This document shows, piece after piece, positions 55,153 through 64,000 of a DNA stretch of 64,000 nucleotides. The DNA is from Phycisphaerae bacterium (lineage in GTDB: Bacteria > Planctomycetota > Phycisphaerae > UBA1845), in contig JAGFJJ010000069.1 of NCBI GenBank assembly GCA_024102815.1, forward strand, positions 335,116-399,115, read 5' to 3'. Under the pieces are notes generated by a model. The model made no database searches and had not been told where the DNA came from. It saw only the letters and a program-made list of their open reading frames with translations. The translations under genes were made by a program, and so were the position numbers. Positions within the stretch are counted from its first letter, which is position 1. Every line of letters starts with the position of its first letter.

Positions 55153-55464
55153 ATGGTAATTTACTTGCCGCAAAGCGGTCGAGAGTTGACGATGGACGAT
55201 GCCCTGTCCCGCATGATCGGCAAGCCGGTCGTCCTGGATACGGGCACGCCGATCGTTTTTATCGGCACGCTGGAGGAAATCGGCGAGCACGTGTTCGTCC
55301 TGGCGTCGGCCGATATGCATGACTGCCGCGACGGGCACGCCAACAAGGAGCACTACCTCGCGGACACTTTCCAGGACGGGGTGACCGTGAATCGCCGTCG
55401 AATCGTCGTCATGCGTAACGCCATCATCAGCGTCTCTCTCTTGGAGGACATCGTTACAAGCTAG
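55153..55464 (+). CDS. small conserved-looking protein, possible Sm-like beta-barrel
   Basis: The 103-residue product has no signal peptide, membrane segment or Cys motif I can name. It has a short N-terminal helix (MDDALSRMIGK) and then five beta-like stretches: PVVLDTGTPIVFIGTLEEI, EHVFVLASADMHD, VTVNRRRIVVMR and NAIISVSLLEDIV. The order helix plus five strands, with a final hydrophobic strand after an R-N turn, resembles the LSm/Hfq fold, but this is an impression and not a match. It lies 77 bases after accC and probably belongs to the same transcript; a hairpin follows its stop. Confidence 0.65.
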   Translation: MVIYLPQSGRELTMDDALSRMIGKPVVLDTGTPIVFIGTLEEIGEHVFVLASADMHDCRDGHANKEHYLADTFQDGVTVNRRRIVVMRNAIISVSLLEDIVTS

Positions 55465-55470
55465 GCGGCA

Positions 55471-55492
55471 TTGTTCGCGGCGCGGCGAACAA
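55471..55492 (+). terminator. hairpin after the 103-residue gene
   Basis: TTGTTCGC at 55471-55478 pairs perfectly with GCGAACAA at 55485-55492 around a six-base GC loop, starting seven bases after the stop codon. There is no immediate T run (the nearest, CTTTT, is about 20 bases on), so termination is plausible but not certain. Confidence 0.45.
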
Positions 55493-55560
55493 CGACGCCC
55501 GATACCCTCCTCTTTTGAAACCCCAAGGGGTCACAAGTGGACCTTCCGGAACGTGCTATG

Positions 55561-56571
55561 ATGAAAGTTCTGGTGACAGGCGGCGCCGGCTACGTGGGCA
55601 GCCATTGCGTGCGCGAATTGTGCGATGCCGGGATGGAGGTTGTCATTGTCGACAACCTGATCAGCGGCCATCGAAGCGCGGTTGATCCCCGGGCCCTGCT
55701 TCTCGTCGGCGATCTTTCCGATGACGCCCTGCTGGATCGCACCTTTGGCGAATATCGATTCGACGCCGTCATGCACTTCGCCGCCCTGCTGGATGTCAAC
55801 GCCTCGGTCCGTGAGCCGCTGGGGTACTACCGCAACAATGTGATCAATAGCCTTGCGCTCCTCGAACGTATGCGCGCCAACGAGGTTAAGCGCTTGGTCT
55901 TCAGTTCCAGCTGCGCGACCTACGGCATTCCGAAGGCGCTACCCATCACCGAGGACATGCCTCAGAACCCCATCACGCCTTACGGCCGATCCAAACTGAT
56001 GATGGAATGGGCCATGCAGGATTGCGCCCATGCATGGGGGCTCGGTGTTACCGCCCTGCGCTACTTCAACGCCGCAGGTGCTGCTCGCGACGGTTCGATG
56101 GGAGAGGATCACGATCCCGAGTTTCATCTGATTCCGGTTGTGCTTCAGGTCGCCCTCGGCCAGCGTGAGGATATCCGCATCTTCGGGCTGGATTATCCCA
56201 CTCCCGACGGCAGTTGTGTGCGCGATTACGTCCACGTGGAAGACCTTGCAGCCGCTCATCGCCTGGCACTTGTCAGCCAGCCGGAGGGCGCATTCCGTGC
56301 CTATAACGTGGGCACCGGGCTGGGTGTCAGCGTAAAGGAACTTGTGGAGACCGCTCGCGAGGTCACCGGCCAGGACATCACGGCCCTTCCAGCACAGCGC
56401 CGCGAAGGGGACGCGCCGGAGTTGTACGCCGATCCCACGAAGGTCATGGGCGAACTCAATTGGCAGCCCAAGTACCGCGAGATTCGCGACATTCTCGAGA
56501 CCGCCTGGAACTGGCACCGCAGCCATCCGCGGGGCTACGAAGACGGATCCAAATCCCAATCGAGCGGCTAG
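55561..56571 (+). CDS. galE: UDP-glucose 4-epimerase
   Basis: Extended short-chain dehydrogenase that interconverts UDP-glucose and UDP-galactose. MKVLVTGGAGYVGSHCVREL binds NAD; FAALLDVNASVREPLGYYRN, FSSSCATYG and YGRSKLMMEW (catalytic YxxxK) follow; the sugar-binding ALRYFNAAGAARDGSMGEDH is also present. Length is 336 residues, as expected. Two adjacent ATGs (55558, 55561) and an upstream in-frame codon at 55537 are possible starts. Its TAG stop lies inside the palindrome GCTAGC shared with the convergent radical SAM gene. Confidence 0.94.
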   Translation: MKVLVTGGAGYVGSHCVRELCDAGMEVVIVDNLISGHRSAVDPRALLLVGDLSDDALLDRTFGEYRFDAVMHFAALLDVNASVREPLGYYRNNVINSLALLERMRANEVKRLVFSSSCATYGIPKALPITEDMPQNPITPYGRSKLMMEWAMQDCAHAWGLGVTALRYFNAAGAARDGSMGEDHDPEFHLIPVVLQVALGQREDIRIFGLDYPTPDGSCVRDYVHVEDLAAAHRLALVSQPEGAFRAYNVGTGLGVSVKELVETAREVTGQDITALPAQRREGDAPELYADPTKVMGELNWQPKYREIRDILETAWNWHRSHPRGYEDGSKSQSSG

Positions 56572-58268
56572 CTCGAAGTCTTCATCATGGCTCCGGTGTT
56601 CGATTCACCATCCGATGCGTCTGGCTGAACATCGCGTACCACCGGAAGTGACCGGGTTGCGACTGCTTCCGCATCGCGCGGCGGCACAGGGATTGACAGC
56701 TTGGACACCTCGTGGGTCAGGATCAGCCTGGCTCCCAGGACAGGATCGTCGAGCGGCACGTTCCAGAAGTCTTCTTTGACGTTGGCGATCCATTCCCGTC
56801 GATGCAGTCCCCGGCGGCTGGCATTGCGCCGAAGGACGATGTAGCAGAATCCATGAACGTTGTCGATGACATGGCTGATGCTGCGTATGCGCATGAGCCG
56901 TCGCCAGAACATGATTGGCCTGCTGTAGAAGCGGCGGTGGGCGTCGGCGTACATCCGCTGGATATCCTCGTTGGAAACCGTCGGCAGCGTCATGATTGCC
57001 CCGCTGAGCTCGTAGTCCCCCCAGTCTTCCGTGTTGAGGTATCCGTGCTGTTTGGCCCAATGGAACATCTGCGTGCCGGGGTATGGCGTAGTAATATTGA
57101 ACAGCGCAAGATCCGGGTCGAGTTTCATGGCGTAGTCGATCGTCCGCTGCATTGACGCCACGGTCTCGCCTGGGTTGCCGAACATGAATGTGGCCCGAAC
57201 CTCAAGCCCGGCGCGCTGCGCAACCTTCACCGCCCACTCGGTACGTTCACGATCGATCGGTTTGCGGATGTTGCGCAGGATTTCGTCGTCCCCGCTCTCC
57301 ACGCCGAACATCACCTGGTGACAACCGCCCTCCCTCATGGCTTTGGCCAGCGCCTCGCTGAAACAATCCGTCCGGACGAATGCCGTCCAACTCACGCCCA
57401 GTCTTCGCTCCTTCATCAGTTGACAGAAGCGCATCACGTTCCCTTTGAACATGGTGAACGTGTCGTCGTAAAACTGGATTTCGCGAATGCCGTATGCCTT
57501 GCGCAGATGGGCGATCTCCTCCACAACCTGCTCGGCGGAGCGCGTCCGCAGCTTGGTCTCGGCGCTATTGCAGAACGTGCACTTTCCCGGACAACCGCGC
57601 GTCATGAGCATGTTGATCGCCGGCAGCCGCCGATACGCGCCGATGGAAGGGAAATAGCGCTTCATGGGCACAAGGTGGTAGGCGGGCGTCGGCAGCGAAT
57701 CGAGGTCTTCGATGACCTTGGCCGGAGGATTGTGCACGGCCCGATGCCCGCGGCGGAAGCTCAATCCCTCGATCTGCTCGATGGGCTCTCCCGCGACGAT
57801 CCGCGAAAACGTGATTTCTCCGTCACCGCGCACCACGAGATCGATCGCGCTGTTCTTGAGGCACTCGGTGGGCATCGCTTCGGCGTGTACTCCGCCGACC
57901 ACGACCACGCACTCGGGGTGAACTTCCTTCACCACGCGTGCCAGGCGGTTGGCCGCAATTGCCGTGGCCGTCATCATGCTGATGCCCACGACACGCGGGC
58001 GCACGTCAGCCAAGGCGGCACGGAATTCGTCAATGCTCCATCGCTCGATATGTACATCCATGACGCGCACGCGGTGTCCCTCGCGTTCCGCGTACGCCGC
58101 GATACTCAACAACCCCAGCGGTGGCATGGCCCCCTTGATGCCGTGCCAGATGTTCTGGTCCTTGCTTATCCAGGGTGGGTTGATTAGCAGGGCATCCAGC
58201 GCATCCTCCGTCCGCCCGACGGCACTTCCACCCATCCCGCCTGTCTGTACGTTCTCCACGCGCGCCAC
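56568..58268 (-). CDS. B12-binding radical SAM protein
   Basis: Radical SAM enzyme of the cobalamin-dependent type (BchE/HpnP/HpnR-like layout). Residues about 25-170 form the B12-binding domain (LLINPPWI; PPLGLLSIAAYAEREGHRVR; VVVVGGVHAEAMP). The radical SAM core starts at MLMTRGCPGKCTFCN, with the CxxxCxxC cluster, and continues through IQFYDDTFTMFKG, FGVESGDDEILRNIRK and FMFGNPGETVASM. A C-terminal region of about 130 residues is rich in Arg. Such enzymes methylate or rearrange unactivated carbons; the substrate is not evident. It begins with a GTG at 58268 whose AGGAG sits unusually close, so a start at residue 4 or 12 is possible. Confidence 0.9.
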   Translation of the reverse strand: MARVENVQTGGMGGSAVGRTEDALDALLINPPWISKDQNIWHGIKGAMPPLGLLSIAAYAEREGHRVRVMDVHIERWSIDEFRAALADVRPRVVGISMMTATAIAANRLARVVKEVHPECVVVVGGVHAEAMPTECLKNSAIDLVVRGDGEITFSRIVAGEPIEQIEGLSFRRGHRAVHNPPAKVIEDLDSLPTPAYHLVPMKRYFPSIGAYRRLPAINMLMTRGCPGKCTFCNSAETKLRTRSAEQVVEEIAHLRKAYGIREIQFYDDTFTMFKGNVMRFCQLMKERRLGVSWTAFVRTDCFSEALAKAMREGGCHQVMFGVESGDDEILRNIRKPIDRERTEWAVKVAQRAGLEVRATFMFGNPGETVASMQRTIDYAMKLDPDLALFNITTPYPGTQMFHWAKQHGYLNTEDWGDYELSGAIMTLPTVSNEDIQRMYADAHRRFYSRPIMFWRRLMRIRSISHVIDNVHGFCYIVLRRNASRRGLHRREWIANVKEDFWNVPLDDPVLGARLILTHEVSKLSIPVPPRDAEAVATRSLPVVRDVQPDASDGESNTGAMMKTSS

Positions 58269-58431
58269 TCCTCTTTGGCCTCAATCTGCCGTTATCGTCC
58301 CATCGGCAGGCAGGGAAGCGACATTGAGGACCAGGGACCGAAAATGGCTGCGATCGTGACTTGGAGACTGGGAATGAACCCGCGAATCGCCGGCGCGGAT
58401 CGACGTAACGCCGCCGATGTGACCCACGGTC

Positions 58432-58950
58432 TCAACGCAGGGGCTTGAGTTCGAGTTCCGCGCGTAGCTGGTTGACCCGAGCCCATAGCTTGGGATCGTC
58501 GTGCATGAACTTGACCAGATTCGCGGTCGTCACGCCGACTCTTTCCGCCGCGGTGCTGACCTGCAAACGGCAGGCGACCAGTACATCGAGAATCTCGCTG
58601 ACCACGAGCGGATACCTTGGATCCCGCTGCCCGATGTGCAGGCGACCGTCCCTGCCCATGGCCGATTCCAATTCCTCGCTCCGAGCATAGCCTTCGGGGG
58701 CAATCGTCGAGCGCAGATGAAGAGCAATCGCTTCCCGAAGGCGACGTAGCGCCCGTGTCTTGTTCACATGCTGCGAGCGATCTTCTTCTGCAATGACCGA
58801 TAATCCCGTCGGCTCGTGTCGCAGCCGCACCGCCGAGCTCGTTTTGTTCTTCTTCTGCCCGCCCGGTCCACTGGACCGATAACAATCGATCGCGCACTGG
58901 GCGATCAACGCCGCATCATTGAGTAGAAGAAATGCCCTGGCTGATGGCAT
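58432..58950 (-). CDS. release-factor-like protein with GGQ motif
   Basis: Small protein of about 172 residues built around the peptidyl-tRNA hydrolase domain of class I release factors. SSGPGGQKKNKTSSAVRLRH carries GGQ near residue 28, and RSQHVNKTRALRRLREAI follows. There is no codon-recognition domain. In place of the basic tail of ArfB it has a C-terminal ~75-residue domain with helix-turn-helix-like content (VSEILDVLVACRLQVSTAAE, then RVGVTTANLVKFMHDD). It could rescue stalled ribosomes. The open frame extends to 59277, but the ATG at 58950 starts near the domain; the true start is uncertain. Confidence 0.82.
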   Translation of the reverse strand: MPSARAFLLLNDAALIAQCAIDCYRSSGPGGQKKNKTSSAVRLRHEPTGLSVIAEEDRSQHVNKTRALRRLREAIALHLRSTIAPEGYARSEELESAMGRDGRLHIGQRDPRYPLVVSEILDVLVACRLQVSTAAERVGVTTANLVKFMHDDPKLWARVNQLRAELELKPLR

Positions 58951-59158
58951 GTTCACGGCGCATCTCCACAAGAAAGGAGTGTCCGCTTCAGAGCGCGGAG
59001 GCGTGCCTTTCCAGCTAAGCCACAGGCTGATTTCCGCTGATTCCTGTTCCTCTCGGAACCACATGCAACGCACAAGTCGTCCATCGTCCAAGCCGATAAC
59101 TCGACAGGAGTAACGTCTGTTCCCAGCAACCGGCCTGCTACCGGCACGGGAGATCACC

Positions 59159-61069
59159 ATGAACGGCAAGAACTTTGCACCCTTCTGGACGTTTCTGGCT
59201 TTGGCCATCGTAGTCGGCTGCACGCCCGTCCCACCGACGGATGATAACGCCGCGCAAACCGCCAGCGAAACGTTCACCTCCGTAGACAGCTATTTCACCG
59301 ACGCCCCCCAATCCCCCGGTGGCACGGGCGGCGTGGGCATGCCCGACGATGACTTCATGGTCAACGACGGGGAATCGGTAGCCGAGGAAACGCGCAGTTT
59401 CTTCCAGGCATACCAGATTGACCCCCTTGCGGAAGACACCGCCGGTCCCAAGTTCGTTGTCGCCGCGGACGTCGACAAGGACGGCTTGCTCGACCTGATG
59501 AGCGCGTGGAACGAGTCCCAGCCCGTGCAGTTGCATCTTCAGCGCCGCGACGCGGAGGGCAATATTTCTTTCCGTACCATCACGCTTGGCGGTACGAACC
59601 CCTTGGCGATCATGGCCGGCGTGGAATTCGGCCAACTCAACGACGACAACGGCGACGGCCGCATCACCTACGGCGATCCGGGTTGCTACCTCAATGACGA
59701 CAACGCCTGTGTGGATGCCGACGGTAACGCCTGCGCAGATTGCGGTGACTGGCTCGACGTGGTCGTTCTCGCCAAGGCCACCGGGTATGTCACCCTGTGC
59801 CCCAAGAACCCGCCGGCGCAGATCAGCGCCACCGAGGGTGAGATTGTCGTGCTCTTCAGCCCGGGCAACCGCGGGCAGGTGCCGGACGGCGACGCGTGGG
59901 ACGAGATGATCCTGGTTAACCCATATGTCCGAGACAAGCTCCCCTGGATTCACAACCAGTATCCCGGCATCGAATTCAAGGACTTCGAGGACGCCAAGAC
60001 CAAGCCTGAGTGGAACGGCTTCACTTCGCTGCTCGTCGCCAACTTCGACGGCGTCGACGGCGATGACATCGTTGTGGCGCTCAATCCCGGCGAATGCGAG
60101 GAGTTGGGCCAGAAACCCCCGACGAACACGGTCGACCTATGGACCAACCCCGGTCCGGACGATGCGGAAACGGCGAGCCTTTGGGGAGCCCCCTCGGATG
60201 AATTCGCCCGAAATGTCCCCATCTCCATCATCCTCGACGCTCCGCAGATCAAGGATCTCGCGGCTATGGACGTAGACAGTGATGGCGATCTGGACATCAT
60301 TGCCACCGTCACCAACGCCATCAGCCAGAACATCCGCTGGGCAAGAAACCCGCTGATCCCTCACCGTGTCGGTGGTGCGGGCGGCTTGGCCGAAGTCATT
60401 CGCGGGACCAGTGACGGATGGCGATTCATCGCGTCCGGATGGGAACGCCGTCCCATCGGCGAGCTCGATACGGGCGCCGATGTGATGGCCATCGGCGACG
60501 TGGACGGCGACGGATCGGATGATGTCCTCATCCGCTCCACCGACGGCCAGATCGTCCAATGGTTCCGGCGACCCAACGCGCTGCAGGTTCAGCCCGAGTT
60601 CCCGCCGAACGATCCCGTGCCCGATCGCTTCAACTTCCCGTGGCAGGTGTACACGCTGTCCGAGTTTGACATGCAGGAGCCGGAGGGCATCGCCCTGGGA
60701 GACATCACCAACGACGGTTTGCTTGACGTCGTCATCGCCGCCGAGGGCGCCGTGTACTGGTACGACGGCTCGACCGCGACAAGCCCCTATGATCCCTGGG
60801 CACCGAATACGATCATTCAGGACAGTGGAGCGCCCGACGCCGTCGATCCCGCGCAGGCGCCCGGAACGCAGCCGACACCCGGCAGCGGCGTCGGCGTCAC
60901 ACAGGTGGACACTGATACGGTCATTAACGCTTTGCTGATCGTCGATCTGGACGGCGACGGCCGAAACGACATCATCGGCACGCTCGACCGCCGCAGCGGC
61001 GCTGGACTCAGCGATGATCGCCTGGTTTGGTATCGCAACGTTCGGACCGAAGATCAGGTTCAACCGTAA
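59159..61069 (+). CDS. lipoprotein with FG-GAP/VCBS-like repeats
   Basis: Exported lipoprotein of 636 residues: signal peptide with lipobox AIVVGC (Cys about residue 21), then a beta-propeller-like chain made of calcium-binding FG-GAP/VCBS blades. Visible blades include AADVDKDGLLDLM, DVDSDGDLDIIAT, IGDVDGDGSDDVLIRS, LGDITNDGLLDVVIAAEG and IVDLDGDGRNDIIGTLD. A small extra segment holds four Cys (CYLNDDNACVDADGNACADC). No enzymatic motif is seen. Such proteins usually act at the cell surface in binding or adhesion. A strong bidirectional hairpin lies between it and the next, convergent gene. Confidence 0.87.
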   Translation: MNGKNFAPFWTFLALAIVVGCTPVPPTDDNAAQTASETFTSVDSYFTDAPQSPGGTGGVGMPDDDFMVNDGESVAEETRSFFQAYQIDPLAEDTAGPKFVVAADVDKDGLLDLMSAWNESQPVQLHLQRRDAEGNISFRTITLGGTNPLAIMAGVEFGQLNDDNGDGRITYGDPGCYLNDDNACVDADGNACADCGDWLDVVVLAKATGYVTLCPKNPPAQISATEGEIVVLFSPGNRGQVPDGDAWDEMILVNPYVRDKLPWIHNQYPGIEFKDFEDAKTKPEWNGFTSLLVANFDGVDGDDIVVALNPGECEELGQKPPTNTVDLWTNPGPDDAETASLWGAPSDEFARNVPISIILDAPQIKDLAAMDVDSDGDLDIIATVTNAISQNIRWARNPLIPHRVGGAGGLAEVIRGTSDGWRFIASGWERRPIGELDTGADVMAIGDVDGDGSDDVLIRSTDGQIVQWFRRPNALQVQPEFPPNDPVPDRFNFPWQVYTLSEFDMQEPEGIALGDITNDGLLDVVIAAEGAVYWYDGSTATSPYDPWAPNTIIQDSGAPDAVDPAQAPGTQPTPGSGVGVTQVDTDTVINALLIVDLDGDGRNDIIGTLDRRSGAGLSDDRLVWYRNVRTEDQVQP

Positions 61070-61185
61070 CGAGAACCCTTCGATCGTTTCGCGCGTCGAG
61101 GACGGCTGTATGCGGCCCGTGTGCCACTGCTCTTGAGCAGGGTCCTCAGCCTACGGACCGATGTAAGAACTATCATCAATCTTGT

Positions 61186-61231
61186 AAAGCACGCGATCCG
61201 CATGTCGCCGGACATGCGGATCGCGTGCTTT
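61186..61231. terminator. strong bidirectional terminator-like hairpin
   Basis: The arms 61186-61206 and 61211-61231 are perfectly complementary over 21 bases, with a four-base GCCG loop. It sits between the convergent FG-GAP lipoprotein gene and the FtsB-like gene, where a terminator for both is expected. The left arm starts with AAA and the right arm ends with TTT, so each strand has a short U run after the stem, although no long U tract follows. Confidence 0.75.
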
Positions 61232-61272
61232 CGCTTTGGGGCAACGCGGGCCGGTGCTCGCCTTCCGTCCAA

Positions 61273-61797
61273 TCAGGCTTGATGCGCCTTCGGCCGACAG
61301 AACAAGGTAAACGCCGCGACGATCAGCCCCAGTGACATGCAGAGAACGATGAACCGCACGCCCGGGTCGCAGAATACCCTGTCATATGGATAGGCCGGCA
61401 GGCGCGCAACCAAAGGGGCGATGGCCGCGGGCGGACTTGGGAACTCGGGTTCGAATGTTCGCTCGGGCCCGGATTGTGCCGCGACCAAGGGAACAGAGAC
61501 AGTCTTTTCGACCCGGCGATGATAGTTGAATTCTCGCTGGGCCAGCCGCGTCACCGTGGCCGGATCGCTCCGTAGAGCCTCAATCTCCCGCCGGTAGCGC
61601 TCCACGGACCGCCCAAGATCCTCAAGGCGATACGCCTGGATCTGCTCCTCCACACGGAGGAGCTGCCACGTGCGCCACTCAGGCAGGAGTACGCACATGG
61701 AAAGACAGGCATACCCCAGGAGAACGAGCCCCCAGAAGACCATGCCGCCCCACCGGTCCCTGTCTCCCGCGGATCCCTCCGCGAATCTGCCATCCAT
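61273..61797 (-). CDS. FtsB/DivIC-like membrane protein with a second C-terminal helix
   Basis: The 174-residue product has a short cytosolic start, a membrane helix (MVFWGLVLLGYACLSMCVLL), then a coiled coil (LRVEEQIQAYRLEDLGRSVE, then RYRREIEALRSDPATVTRLA) and REFNYHRRVEKTVSV. This matches the layout of septum-formation proteins FtsB/DivIC, including the position directly after enolase, a well-known pairing. Unlike FtsB it continues through a Pro-rich linker to a second helix near the end (FIVLCMSLGLIVAAFTLF). Probably in an operon with eno, 51 bases apart. Confidence 0.72.
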   Translation of the reverse strand: MDGRFAEGSAGDRDRWGGMVFWGLVLLGYACLSMCVLLPEWRTWQLLRVEEQIQAYRLEDLGRSVERYRREIEALRSDPATVTRLAQREFNYHRRVEKTVSVPLVAAQSGPERTFEPEFPSPPAAIAPLVARLPAYPYDRVFCDPGVRFIVLCMSLGLIVAAFTLFCRPKAHQA

Positions 61798-61848
61798 GCG
61801 CCACTACTCCACTGGTCGCTTCCCTGCGACTTGCCCCGGGACGTTTTT

Positions 61849-63201
<1,353 letters not shown>

Positions 63202-63396
63202 TCACATTCGAAGTCCATGGTACCTTCATCGGCATCACCCGAAAACGGGCTTCACCGGACATTACGGCCGGCACACAAACCAGGTGGCCCCTCGGGCCCC
63301 ACTTGCCGACGTCGAGCATGCGGTTACCTTTTGCCCGGATTCTCTCGCAGCGGACCGAGGTTCCACGAACCAGTTTCAGCCGCCAGAGGCGACCAC

Positions 63397-64000
63397 ATGA
63401 GCTCCATACTTCGGGCGGACAGGGTGCGCGTCGAATTCGGTCGGCTTGTCGCTCTGGCTGACCTGTCTTTTGAACTCGAAGGCGGACAGCTCCTTGGGCT
63501 GATCGGCCCCAATGGGGCGGGCAAAACCACCCTCCTGCGGGTCATCGCCGGGCTGCAGGTGCCCACTCGCGGCATGGCCTATGTCCTGGAGCATCCTGTG
63601 CTCGGCGAACACGAGGTCGTTCGCCATCACATCGGCTTCGCCCCGGACTCCCCGCCCGCCTACGACGACCTTACCGTGGACCAGTTCCTCCGGTTCATCG
63701 GCGGTGCCTATGGACTTGATCACGGGGAAATCGAGGAGCGAATCGACTATTGGCTCGAGCAGCTTTGGCTCACCGAGAAACGCAAGAGCAAAATCCGCGA
63801 ACTCTCCCGCGGCATGCGCCAGCGGGTCACGCTGGCCCGCACGTTTCTGTCCCGGCCGCACGTCATTCTGCTCGACGAACCCCTAGGCGGACTGGACCCG
63901 GCCGGTCGCATCCAGCTCCGTCGCGTACTGGCCATGCTTCGCGAACAAGGCTGCGCCATGGTGGTCTCGTCACACATTCTCTCCGACCTGGAGGAGATCG
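63397..64000 (+). CDS. ABC transporter ATP-binding protein, cut by the window end
   Basis: Starts with the ATG at 63397 and runs off the window after about 201 residues (MSSILRADRVRVEFGRLVAL onward). Walker A is GLIGPNGAGKTTLLR, the signature is LSRGMRQRVTLARTF, Walker B is VILLDEPLGGLDPAGR, and the switch is SSHILSDLEEI. The RGMRQR signature and the close likeness to the ATPase at 25893 place it with ABC-2 type export ATPases; a permease gene is expected just beyond the edge. No neighbouring gene on this strand lies within 250 bases upstream. Confidence 0.92.
   Translation, partial: MSSILRADRVRVEFGRLVALADLSFELEGGQLLGLIGPNGAGKTTLLRVIAGLQVPTRGMAYVLEHPVLGEHEVVRHHIGFAPDSPPAYDDLTVDQFLRFIGGAYGLDHGEIEERIDYWLEQLWLTEKRKSKIRELSRGMRQRVTLARTFLSRPHVILLDEPLGGLDPAGRIQLRRVLAMLREQGCAMVVSSHILSDLEEI

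Noticed and set aside
60137..61063. A 308-codon frame antisense to the FG-GAP lipoprotein gene
   Set aside because: Its Val/Asp/Gly-rich composition is the mirror of the calcium-loop repeats on the plus strand; no independent signals.

Overview
The window is about 64 kb of high-G+C chromosomal DNA carrying some 48 protein genes, one decayed gene fragment and a few short repeats and hairpins. The best guess for the source is a member of the Planctomycetota, probably Phycisphaerae-like. The reasons are a giant secreted subtilase full of DCNGNGxPDECD-type calcium-loop repeats ending in a dockerin-like segment, a SpoVG with a very long charged tail next to ispE, secreted tricorn-like and HEAT-repeat proteins, many tiny convergent or divergent transcription units, and lipid A/KDO genes (lpxD, kdsA) present as isolated singletons. 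I saw no rRNA, tRNA, transposase, integrase, phage gene or CRISPR array, so this looks like ordinary chromosome and not a mobile island.

Layout. 1-3.6 kb: ispE, spoVG and the single-chain glycyl-tRNA synthetase, with a short tandem-repeat patch between the last two. 3.6-6 kb: an orphan gene of lower G+C, a decayed copy of the 3' end of the neighbouring tricorn gene, and a CNNM/CBS membrane protein. 6-16.7 kb: a peptide-utilisation neighbourhood (secreted tricorn-like protease, peptidase T, POT-type transporter, OPT-type transporter, aminoacyl-histidine dipeptidase). 16.7-26 kb: a LolA-like secreted protein, nadD, a family 2 glycosyltransferase, gmd, a secreted HEAT-repeat protein, a NifU-type Fe-S protein, lpxD and miaA. 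25.9-34.3 kb: an ABC-2 exporter pair, a DegP-like protease, a HAD phosphatase, a DUF2723-like membrane protein and an M16 peptidase. 34.5-39.1 kb: the mosaic subtilase. 39.4-44.2 kb: a 2-oxoacid (indolepyruvate-type) oxidoreductase alpha subunit followed by an unusual fusion of the gamma/beta-type subunit with both halves of an ADP-forming acyl-CoA synthetase. 44.3-47 kb: a small lipoprotein, rpmB and an ECF sigma factor module. 47-52 kb: a GT39-like membrane protein, a second ABC-2 exporter and kdsA. 52-56.6 kb: an M24 peptidase, accB, accC, a 103-residue conserved-looking protein and galE. 56.6-64 kb: a B12-binding radical SAM protein, a small release-factor-like protein, an FG-GAP lipoprotein, an FtsB-like protein, enolase and the start of a third ABC ATPase.

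How the genes fit together. The proteases, peptide transporters and dipeptidases suggest a cell that lives partly on protein. The IorA/IorB-acyl-CoA synthetase pair would fit the next step: aromatic or branched 2-oxoacids from transaminated amino acids are oxidised to acyl-CoA, and the CoA thioester is cashed in for ATP. This link is inference; it is the most distinctive thing in the window. The rest is mostly housekeeping (isoprenoid, tRNA modification, NAD, fatty acid and envelope sugar synthesis).

Functions were assigned by reading motifs; no database search was run. Start codons were chosen from Shine-Dalgarno-like sequences where visible, and several remain uncertain.
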